NCBI RefSeq assembly: GCF_937920075.1
Contig: NZ_CALETI010000397.1
Coordinates: forward strand, 1 to 10,711
Direction of reading: 5' to 3'
Origin: an uncultured Agitococcus sp.
GTDB taxonomy: Bacteria > Pseudomonadota > Gammaproteobacteria > Pseudomonadales > Moraxellaceae
DNA: 10,711 bases
In this document: positions 1-5,128 of the stretch, one piece after another
How positions within the stretch are numbered: position 1 is the stretch's first letter
Layout of the letters: every line of letters starts with the position of its first letter
Notes under the pieces: model-generated
Database searches by the model: none
The model's input: the letters and a program-made list of their open reading frames with translations, nothing else
Told to the model about the DNA's origin: nothing
Program-made: the position numbers and the translations under genes

Positions 1-249
1 ATCACTAGGAGAAATAAATTTATCTAATGCGACCATCATTTTATGTTTTGCAAAAACAGAGGCCATGGCAAAAGTGCCTGTATGATCCATATTAGAAGCA
101 ATAATAGGAACACCTTCCCATTGATAAGGGGAATATTTAAAACGATATTCTCTTACTAAATTCACTTCGGAACGCGATTTTAAAGTGCTGCGTTTAGGGC
201 GAATCAATACATCTTTAAAATCCAGCTTAATATCTTCTTCAATTCTCAT
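1..249 (-). CDS. guaC: GMP reductase, N-terminal part (gene runs off the window)
   Basis: GMP reductase converts GMP to IMP and ammonia with NADPH in cytoplasmic purine salvage. Only the first 83 residues are in the window. They follow the GuaC family closely: MRIEEDIKLDFKDVLIRPKR at the start, then TLKSRSEV, then GVPIIASNMD. Lys77, at the position of the conserved active-site lysine, is kept. Two spots differ from the usual GuaC: NMDHTGTF instead of NMDTVGTF, and ALDKF instead of AVHKHY, so the usual histidine before Lys77 is Asp. The ATG is preceded by GGAG at about 8 bases and overlaps the stop of the upstream chimeric gene (ATGA), which implies translational coupling. IMP dehydrogenase is the related alternative, but the MRIEED start and RPKRSTLKSRS run are typical of GuaC. 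Identity is fairly sure; whether the rest of the gene is intact cannot be seen. Confidence 0.88.
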   Translation of the reverse strand, partial: MRIEEDIKLDFKDVLIRPKRSTLKSRSEVNLVREYRFKYSPYQWEGVPIIASNMDHTGTFAMASVFAKHKMMVALDKFISPSD

Positions 250-635
250 AAGGATTCTCCTATCCATTCACCTCGTAAAGTCGTAATTCTATGTGCTGTT
301 ATTTTCACCGGAACTATTTGACCTAATAAATTTTTTGGTGCAGCAAAATTCACCACGCGATTATTTTCTGTTCTTCCTGCCAGCTCCTCAGCGTTCAAAC
401 GAGCATGACCATGAACTAAAACTGGCTCAATCGTATCAACCATAGAGGCACTGATTTTTTGAGTATTTTGCATAATACGTTCTTGTAAAATAGCTAAACG
501 TTGCTTCATTAACACGTCATAATCTGGAATATCGCGTGTTGTTGCTTCTAAGGCTTTGATGCCTGTTTTTTTAGCAAAGTTAATCCAAATTTCGGGGACT
601 AATACCCCTTCTAAGTCTAAACACACGATTTCCAT
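246..635 (-). CDS. Chimeric ORF: ThrH N-terminus joined to MiaB C-terminal TRAM domain
   Basis: This 129-residue protein joins pieces of two unrelated enzymes. Residues 1-50 match the start of ThrH (phosphoserine phosphatase/homoserine phosphotransferase): MEIVCLDLEGVLVPE with the HAD nucleophile Asp7, then TTRDIPDYDVLMKQRL. From about residue 46 it reads as the end of MiaB, the radical-SAM tRNA 2-methylthio-N6-isopentenyladenosine synthase: LQERIMQNTQKIS, then AELAGRTENNRVVNF-type TRAM residues (here EELAGRTENNRVVNF) and a SLRG-like end. The parts meet around KQRLAILQE (480-506), which fits both families. ThrH lacks its later HAD motifs and MiaB lacks both its iron-sulfur domains, so neither activity is expected; at most the TRAM domain might bind RNA. 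The start at 635 is chosen because GGAGA lies about 6 bases upstream and it is the family start; an in-frame ATG at 743 would add 36 unrelated residues. The stop overlaps the guaC start. Deletion remnant, genuine small protein and assembly error are all possible. Confidence 0.8.
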   Translation of the reverse strand: MEIVCLDLEGVLVPEIWINFAKKTGIKALEATTRDIPDYDVLMKQRLAILQERIMQNTQKISASMVDTIEPVLVHGHARLNAEELAGRTENNRVVNFAAPKNLLGQIVPVKITAHRITTLRGEWIGESL

Positions 636-706
636 CGTTGTCTCCACGTGATTAAGTAATAAAGTTAATTTTTTAGGCTTTTTTCTAGACTCTAAAAAAC
701 AGGCGA

Positions 707-735
707 ACTGTAGCGTTTTTAATAGAATGCTGCAA
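707..735 (-). promoter_or_regulatory. Possible sigma70 promoter for the chimeric gene and guaC
   Basis: On the minus strand TTGCAG (735-730) and TACAGT (712-707) are separated by 17 bases, about 75 bases before the ATG at 635. The matches to consensus are partial (3/6 and 4/6), so this is a candidate only. Confidence 0.3.
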
Positions 736-825
736 GCAATCACTAAATGCTGTTAGAATTAGAGTTTTTCACGATTGCTGTGTACAACAGCTTTTAGCCA
801 TTTCCGAACATATAGAGGAACAGCC

Positions 826-1551
826 ATGACCATTACTCATGCCAATGCTCAACAATGGGCAACTGATTATGAAGAAAAAACCCCTCAAGAAATTTTAGCA
901 CTTGCTTTAGAGAACTTTCCTGATGTTGCTATTTCTTTTAGTGGTGCAGAAGATGTTGTATTGATTGATATGGCCGCTAAATTGGGCAAGCCATTTCGTG
1001 TATTTAGCTTAGATACGGGTCGTTTACACGCTGAAACTTATCAATTTATTGAAAAAGTACGCAATCACTATAAAGTCAATATCGAAATTTGTTTTCCTGA
1101 ATCTGCACAAGTGCAAGAAATGGTCAATGCTAAAGGTTTGTTTAGCTTTTATGCTGATGACCATAAAGAGTGCTGTACCGTACGTAAAGTTGCGCCATTA
1201 AAGAAAAAGTTAGCGACTTTAGATGCATGGATTACAGGTCAACGTAAAGACCAAAGCCCCGGTACACGTTTAGCTGTGCCTGTGGTACAAGCTGATGCTG
1301 CGTTTAGTGGTGCTGGCAAACAATTAATTAAGTTTAATCCTTTGTCTAACTGGTCTTCGGCTCAAGTGTGGGATTATATTCGTAGTAACGAAGTGCCTTA
1401 TAATGCTTTACACGAAAAAGGCTTTACTAGCATTGGTTGTGAGCCTTGTACACGCGCTATTTTACCAAACCAACACGAGCGTGAAGGTCGCTGGTGGTGG
1501 GAAGAAGCCACAAAGAAAGAATGTGGTTTACATGCGGTAAATATTAAGTAA
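826..1551 (+). CDS. cysH: Assimilatory adenylyl-sulfate (APS) reductase, 4Fe-4S type
   Basis: Reduces activated sulfate (APS) to sulfite and AMP in the cytoplasm, the committed reduction step of sulfate assimilation, using thioredoxin or a similar donor. The 241-residue protein has the PP-loop-like SFSGAED at 37-43, LDTGRLHAETY at 62-72, and the substrate-binding ITGQRKDQSPGTR at 136-148. The iron-sulfur signature is present: Cys116-Cys117 and Cys205/Cys208 (GCEPC). This separates bacterial APS reductases from E. coli-type PAPS reductases, which lack these cysteines. The C-terminal ECGLH carries the catalytic Cys233. The start at 826 has AGAGGA 6 bases upstream and gives the usual family length; an ATG at 775 in frame would add 17 residues with no similarity. 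It is divergent from the chimeric gene and upstream of a small CxxC protein that could be its reductant. CysB control is likely from the context, but no site is evident. Confidence 0.93.
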   Translation: MTITHANAQQWATDYEEKTPQEILALALENFPDVAISFSGAEDVVLIDMAAKLGKPFRVFSLDTGRLHAETYQFIEKVRNHYKVNIEICFPESAQVQEMVNAKGLFSFYADDHKECCTVRKVAPLKKKLATLDAWITGQRKDQSPGTRLAVPVVQADAAFSGAGKQLIKFNPLSNWSSAQVWDYIRSNEVPYNALHEKGFTSIGCEPCTRAILPNQHEREGRWWWEEATKKECGLHAVNIK

Positions 1552-1553
1552 TA

Positions 1554-1622
1554 AAATCCCCCTAGCCCCCTTTATGAAAGGGGGAATTCCCTCCTTTTGT
1601 AAAGGAGGGTTGGGGAGGATTT
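1554..1622. repeat. Composite palindromic intergenic repeat with two hairpins
   Basis: A 69-base element between cysH and the next gene. AAATCC (1554-1559) and GGATTT (1617-1622) form its ends. Inside are two perfect hairpins: CCCCCTTT/AAAGGGGG (1566-1573 and 1577-1584, loop ATG) and CCCTCCTTT/AAAGGAGGG (1589-1597 and 1601-1609, loop TGT). The nested design and sharply bounded ends are like non-autonomous palindromic repeats scattered in many bacterial genomes. In the transcript it could partly terminate or stabilise the cysH message. Confidence 0.75.
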
Positions 1623-1641
1623 AAATAATGAGGATTTTATA

Positions 1642-1977
1642 ATGCACATTACAATGGTCAAAAAGATTTTAGCAGATGGCTCGCCTTGCAAAAAATGTGG
1701 TGAAGTGTTGGCAAAAATGGAAGCTGATGACCAATTAAAATTTATGAATGAAATTTTAGTGGCTGATGAGCGTGACCCTGAATCAGCAGGTATGCAATTA
1801 GCAAAAAAACTTGGCGTTGACCGTGCGCCGTTTTTTGTGGTGAGCCAAGATGATGGTAGCCAAACCATTTATACCGTGTATTTAAAGTTTGTTAAAGAAG
1901 TGCTCAATGCCACGACTAATGAAAAAGAAGAACTCAAAGAATTAATGAATAATAGTCAAGATTTAGACTTTTTATAG
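1642..1977 (+). CDS. Small thioredoxin-fold protein with CxxC motif
   Basis: A 111-residue cytoplasmic protein with no signal peptide. Features of the thioredoxin/glutaredoxin fold are visible: a CKKC redox motif at 16-19 after a short first strand, and the probable cis-proline turn VDRAPFF with Pro63. Between them is a compact helical stretch with charged residues. The C-terminal third (about 80-111) is mostly acidic and helical (EKEELKELMN). I do not recognise a named family member. It lies 90 bases after cysH in the same direction with a palindromic repeat between, so a role as electron donor to CysH, or in another sulfur-redox step, is a reasonable inference but not shown. The start has TGAGGA 7 bases upstream. 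It converges on cysB with an inverted repeat between. The thioredoxin-like call is fairly sure; the partner is not. Confidence 0.75.
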   Translation: MHITMVKKILADGSPCKKCGEVLAKMEADDQLKFMNEILVADERDPESAGMQLAKKLGVDRAPFFVVSQDDGSQTIYTVYLKFVKEVLNATTNEKEELKELMNNSQDLDFL

Positions 1978-1984
1978 AATTTGG

Positions 1985-2030
1985 CTTCGACTTCGCTCAG
2001 CCACCGTATGTGTCCTAAACGAAGTCGAAG
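1985..2030. terminator. Inverted repeat between convergent genes, possible bidirectional terminator
   Basis: CTTCGACTTCG (1985-1995) and CGAAGTCGAAG (2020-2030) are perfect 11-base arms around a 24-base loop, placed 7 bases after the thioredoxin-like gene and 6 bases before the cysB stop. There is no clear U-run, so it may act by stem strength or be another family of dispersed palindromic repeat. Confidence 0.6.
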
Positions 2031-2036
2031 GAAAAT

Positions 2037-3011
2037 CTACAAAACTGGCAACTCAACCTTGGCAAAAATTTGCTCTCGCTCTTCTGTCGTTTCTGCCAAA
2101 ATTGCTGCTTCTACTCGTGCTCTGGTTAAATGAGGCGCAAAAGCAGCCATAAAATCAAACATAAAACTCCGCAACCACATGCCCTTTCTAAAAGCAATTT
2201 TGGTGGTACTTGATGCAAAAAGATGGCTCACATCTAAGGCGACCAAATCTGTATCAATATGTGGTTCATAGGCCATGTGGGCAATGATTCCCACCCCCAT
2301 ACCTAACTTAACATAGGTTTTGATAACGTCTGCGTCTGTTGCCGTAAATACCACTTTAGGCGTTAAACCGTGTTGGCTAAAAGCATCATCAAGTTGTGAA
2401 CGACCTGTAAACCCGAAGACATAAGTCACAATTGGATATTGGGCAATTGCTTCTAAGCTGAGTTGTGGCAATTTAGTGAGTGGATGATTTTTTGGCACAA
2501 CCACCGATCTATTCCAACGATAACACGGCAATAAAATCAGGTTATTAAAGTGCTCCATTGCTTCGGTAGCAATGGCAAAATCTACTAATCCTGAAGAGGC
2601 CATTTGAGCAATTTGTTGCGGTGTGCCTTGCTGTAAATGCAAACTCACTTCAGGATATCGTTTTCTAAATTGTTCAATCACAGGTGGTAAACGATAACGT
2701 GCTTGGGTGTGCGTGGTAGCAATCGCTAATCTTCCCATATACGGATTACTATATTCCTCGCCCACCTGACGAATATTTTCTACCTGACGCAGAATTTCAT
2801 GTGCTATCTTTAAAACTTCTTGCCCTGCTGGGGTAATTTGCGTTAAATGTTTGCCACTACGGGTAAAAATTTCTACGCCCAACTCATCTTCCAACAATCT
2901 AATTTGTTTACTGACTCCCGGTTGAGAGGTAAATAAATTTTGTGCAGCGGTGGAGATATTCAGTTCATGACTGGCAACCTCACAAATATAACGTAACTGC
3001 TGTAACTTCAT
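2037..3011 (-). CDS. cysB: LysR-type regulator of sulfur assimilation CysB
   Basis: A DNA-binding activator of sulfate uptake and reduction genes that in enterics responds to O-acetyl- or N-acetylserine and to sulfate or thiosulfate. The 324-residue protein is as long as E. coli CysB. The winged helix-turn-helix spans about 1-60, beginning MKLQQLRYI with the recognition segment TSQPGVSKQIRLLEDELG. The effector domain follows; Thr100, Thr102 and Gln103 in ATTHTQARY match the ligand-contacting residues of Klebsiella CysB. Further family hallmarks are CYRWNRSVVV, YVFGFTGRSQLD, FTATDADVIKTYV and RFAPHLTR-like (here AFAPHLTR). The start at 3011 is chosen because it is the family start with AAGG 9 bases upstream; an ATG at 3038 would only add nine unrelated residues. 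It is divergent from a TSUP transporter, which fits a shared control region. The related Cbl is an alternative but is rarer outside enterics. Confidence 0.93.
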   Translation of the reverse strand: MKLQQLRYICEVASHELNISTAAQNLFTSQPGVSKQIRLLEDELGVEIFTRSGKHLTQITPAGQEVLKIAHEILRQVENIRQVGEEYSNPYMGRLAIATTHTQARYRLPPVIEQFRKRYPEVSLHLQQGTPQQIAQMASSGLVDFAIATEAMEHFNNLILLPCYRWNRSVVVPKNHPLTKLPQLSLEAIAQYPIVTYVFGFTGRSQLDDAFSQHGLTPKVVFTATDADVIKTYVKLGMGVGIIAHMAYEPHIDTDLVALDVSHLFASSTTKIAFRKGMWLRSFMFDFMAAFAPHLTRARVEAAILAETTEEREQIFAKVELPVL

Positions 3012-3055
3012 CGTTTTTACCTTTTCTCTATATACCATCTAGTTATAAGCATATA

Positions 3056-3073
3056 GCTAAAAATTATTTTAGC
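3056..3073. promoter_or_regulatory. Palindrome in the cysB-transporter divergent region, candidate operator
   Basis: GCTAAAA (3056-3062) and TTTTAGC (3067-3073) form a 7-base-arm palindrome 45 bases before cysB and 56 bases before the transporter. LysR-type regulators often bind such AT-rich symmetrical sites next to their own gene. I see no convincing -35/-10 pair for either gene here, and the AT richness makes chance a real alternative. Confidence 0.35.
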
Positions 3074-3128
3074 AATATAAGAAATTGGTTACAGTAGCCG
3101 CTCTTTACAAAAATAGACTTTTTTAATC

Positions 3129-4013
3129 ATGCCTGATTTTTATTTTATTTTAGCTGGCTTAGTCGTTGGCTTTTGTGTTGGGGTAACAGGTGTGGGCGGT
3201 GGCTCATTAATGACGCCCATTCTCATTAGTTTTTTACGGGTTGAACCACATATCGCCATTGGTACAGATTTATTGTATGCCGCTATTTCTAAATTTTGTG
3301 GCTCTTTAGTGCATGCCAAAAAACTGAATATTGTTTGGCCGATTGTGTTCTGGTTAGGTTTAGGCAGTATCCCAGCTTCTTTAGCAACCACATGGGCTTT
3401 AGAGCATTTTATGGGTGGTGCTAAAGAATACAAAAAGCTGTTAACGATTATTTTGGGCGGAATGTTAGTTATAACAGGCATTTCTATTGTTTTTAGACAA
3501 AAAATTGAAGCTTTTTTTAATCGTCACCAACATGATGTTGCTGGTGAAGCATTAAGTGCTGATGAACATAGCCAAGTTGTACTCAAACATAAAGGTTGGG
3601 TAGTGTTAATGGGCATATTTTTAGGCTTTTTTGTCACTTTATCGTCAGTTGGTGCAGGTGCATTTGGCATTATGGCCTTAGTGTTGTTGTTTCCTAAACT
3701 ACCCATGATTCGGATTATTGGCTCTGATGTTGCTCATGCAGTGTTGTTAACTCTTGTTGCTGGTTTGGGACATTTAAAAGCTGGCAATGTTGATACCCAT
3801 TTATTAATGTTGTTATTAATGGGTTCTATTCCTGCAATTATTGTGGGCACATTATTAAGCTCTCGCTTGCCTGAGCGTGCGATTCGTAAGGTGTTAGGCG
3901 TGACGCTGATATTATTAGGTACAAATTTTATTGTTAATCCTGTTAAAGCTAAAGCAGCCCCTGTTACACCACCACCTGTGACGATAGTTGCACCTCTAAG
4001 GCAAGCTGTTTAG
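3129..4013 (+). CDS. TSUP-family (TauE/SafE) membrane transporter
   Basis: An inner-membrane protein of 294 residues with about eight hydrophobic segments. It shows the internal repeat of the TSUP family: GVTGVGGGSLMTP with GTDLLYAAISK (about 18-55) in the first half, and TLSSVGAGAFG with GSDVAHAVLLT (about 170-207) in the second. A charged, His-rich loop around 131-155 joins the halves. TSUP members move sulfur compounds such as sulfite, sulfoacetate or thiosulfate, in or out, so substrate and direction cannot be read from the sequence. Its position divergent from cysB argues for an assimilatory sulfur oxyanion under CysB control (inference). The last ~25 residues are rich in Ala and Pro and look disordered. 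The start at 3129 directly precedes the first membrane helix but has no clear Shine-Dalgarno sequence. Family assignment is firm. Confidence 0.88.
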   Translation: MPDFYFILAGLVVGFCVGVTGVGGGSLMTPILISFLRVEPHIAIGTDLLYAAISKFCGSLVHAKKLNIVWPIVFWLGLGSIPASLATTWALEHFMGGAKEYKKLLTIILGGMLVITGISIVFRQKIEAFFNRHQHDVAGEALSADEHSQVVLKHKGWVVLMGIFLGFFVTLSSVGAGAFGIMALVLLFPKLPMIRIIGSDVAHAVLLTLVAGLGHLKAGNVDTHLLMLLLMGSIPAIIVGTLLSSRLPERAIRKVLGVTLILLGTNFIVNPVKAKAAPVTPPPVTIVAPLRQAV

Positions 4014-4056
4014 CATAGGAAGACTCAAAAATAAAAGCTAACTACGAGGCATGAAA

Positions 4057-4080
4057 GGCAACCACAAGGGTTGCCCCTAC
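4057..4080. repeat. Hairpin repeat, copy 1
   Basis: GGCAACC (4057-4063), loop ACAAG, GGTTGCC (4069-4075), followed by CCTAC. The same sequence recurs at 4346-4369. It lies between the transporter and the 79-residue membrane protein gene, where it may also work as a weak terminator. Confidence 0.75.
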
Positions 4081-4104
4081 CAATCAATATAATGAGAAAA
4101 CCAC

Positions 4105-4344
4105 ATGGCTATTTTTAGAATGATTTTAGGTATTTTTTTAGTCTTAATGGCTCCTGCCATGATTTATATTGGCCTTGATGCCGAAAAACATGGGATTGAT
4201 TTAGGCGAACTCAATGGTACTCGTGGTGCAGCCATGTTTGATTTATTTGGTATGTGGGGAATGGCGTTAATATTTTTTGGTTTTGGTGTTTCGGAGATTT
4301 TAACAGGCAAAAAACTGTTAAAAGAGAAAGATAAGAGAAATTAA
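4105..4344 (+). CDS. Small two-helix membrane protein of unknown function
   Basis: A 79-residue protein I do not recognise. It has two hydrophobic segments at about 4-23 and 47-67, joined by a polar stretch (LDAEKHGIDLGELNGTRG), and ends in a strongly basic tail (KKLLKEKDKRN) that should stay in the cytoplasm. With two helices and a basic C-terminus both ends are predicted to be inside. A TGAGAA stretch lies about 7 bases before the ATG. It follows the TSUP transporter in the same direction after 91 bases that contain a hairpin repeat, so co-transcription is possible but not clear. The second copy of the same repeat begins two bases after its stop. Codon use and length support a real gene, but there is no evidence for a specific role. 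Confidence 0.65.
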   Translation: MAIFRMILGIFLVLMAPAMIYIGLDAEKHGIDLGELNGTRGAAMFDLFGMWGMALIFFGFGVSEILTGKKLLKEKDKRN

Positions 4345-4345
4345 A

Positions 4346-4369
4346 GGGCAACCACAAGGGTTGCCCCTA
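4346..4369. terminator. Hairpin repeat, copy 2, likely bidirectional terminator
   Basis: GGGCAACC (4346-4353), loop ACAAG, GGTTGCCC (4359-4366), then CTAA. The 8-base stem fills the 30-base gap between the convergent membrane protein gene and nfuA, flanked by TTAAA on the left and TAAAGAATTATTT on the right. It is nearly identical to copy 1 at 4057-4080. Confidence 0.7.
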
Positions 4370-4374
4370 AAGAA

Positions 4375-4980
4375 TTATTTAAAATAGGCGTTATCACGTT
4401 GACTGTGGTCGGTACTATCAGTCACACGTTGCAATTCTGGAATATTCGCTTTTAAGGTCGTTTCTACACCTTGTTTTAAGGTCATATCAACGGCTGAACA
4501 CCCCTGACAACCGCCACCAAATTTTAATACGGCGGTTAAACCATGCTCGGTGTCTTCATACACTTCTAATAAGCTAACATTACCATTGTGTGCGGCTAAG
4601 CTAGGATTGATTTCGCTAAACAACACATGGTTAATACGCTCTTCGAGTGAACTATTTTCACCCAATAAAGGGACTTTAGATTTGGGTGCTTTAAAGGTTA
4701 ATTGACCACCAAAACGGTCTTTGTTGTAGTCAATTACGGCATCTTCTAAATAAGGAGAGCTTTTAAATTCGATATAGGCAGGAAAACCCTCCATTGGCAA
4801 ACGAATATCATCAATTTGCTCTTCACCTTGGGTGCAATAAGCCATACAACATTCGGCTTTAGGAGTGCCTGCATTTTCAACAAAAATACGCACGCCAATG
4901 CCTTCACTATTTTGTTTTGCTAATAATTCACGCAAATAAGCTTGGGCAGATTCAGTAATGTTAATGTTTAGATTGCTCAT
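4375..4980 (-). CDS. nfuA: Iron-sulfur carrier/biogenesis protein NfuA
   Basis: NfuA carries a 4Fe-4S cluster to client enzymes, especially under oxidative stress or iron limitation. The 201-residue protein has the two expected parts. The degenerate A-type domain (about 1-110) includes GVRIFVENAGTP and SPYLEDAVIDY. The Nfu domain (about 112-195) includes EINPSLAAHNGNVSLLEV and the cluster-binding GGGCQGCS with Cys158 and Cys161. The length is slightly above E. coli NfuA (191). The A-type domain has Cys44, Cys45 and Cys49 rather than the full A-type ligand set, as in other NfuA proteins. It is divergent from metH and converges on the small membrane protein gene. CysH in this window carries a 4Fe-4S cluster and could be a client, though that is inference. 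Confidence 0.95.
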   Translation of the reverse strand: MSNLNINITESAQAYLRELLAKQNSEGIGVRIFVENAGTPKAECCMAYCTQGEEQIDDIRLPMEGFPAYIEFKSSPYLEDAVIDYNKDRFGGQLTFKAPKSKVPLLGENSSLEERINHVLFSEINPSLAAHNGNVSLLEVYEDTEHGLTAVLKFGGGCQGCSAVDMTLKQGVETTLKANIPELQRVTDSTDHSQRDNAYFK

Positions 4981-5009
4981 AACCTTCTCGGAATAGAAAA
5001 TTTTGCCCG

Positions 5010-5038
5010 ATTATACCTGATTTTTAATAACCTAGTAA
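5010..5038 (-). promoter_or_regulatory. Probable sigma70 promoter of nfuA
   Basis: On the minus strand a perfect TATAAT (5015-5010) lies 17 bases after TTACTA (5038-5033), about 30 bases before the nfuA ATG at 4980. The -10 is ideal; the -35 matches at 3 of 6. Confidence 0.6.
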
Positions 5039-5061
5039 TTAGCTCAGGATTAATAATTGTT

Positions 5062-5092
5062 TTGTGCGAAATGAAGACATTTTTGTTAAAAT
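5062..5092 (+). promoter_or_regulatory. Possible extended -10 promoter of metH
   Basis: TGTTAAAAT (5084-5092) fits an extended -10 (TGn plus TAAAAT, 5 of 6), with TTGTGC (5062-5067) 19 bases upstream as a weak -35. It lies about 37 bases before the metH ATG. I see no MetJ box and no riboswitch in the 148-base gap. Confidence 0.42.
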
Positions 5093-5128
5093 AGCTGCCC
5101 TCGTTTTAATGACTGATAGATATACACC

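Noticed and set aside
636..743. A 36-residue N-terminal extension of the chimeric gene from an ATG at 743.
   Set aside because: It has no family similarity, contains the candidate promoter, and the ATG at 635 has a good ribosome site and the canonical ThrH start.
777..791. Short inverted repeat GCTGT-GTACA-ACAGC upstream of cysH, followed by TTTT, which could be an operator or terminator.
   Set aside because: The arms are only 5 bases and nothing else supports a function.
4981..5128. A cobalamin or SAM riboswitch, or a MetJ box, ahead of metH.
   Set aside because: The gap is only 148 bases, is shared with the nfuA promoter, and shows no such motif.
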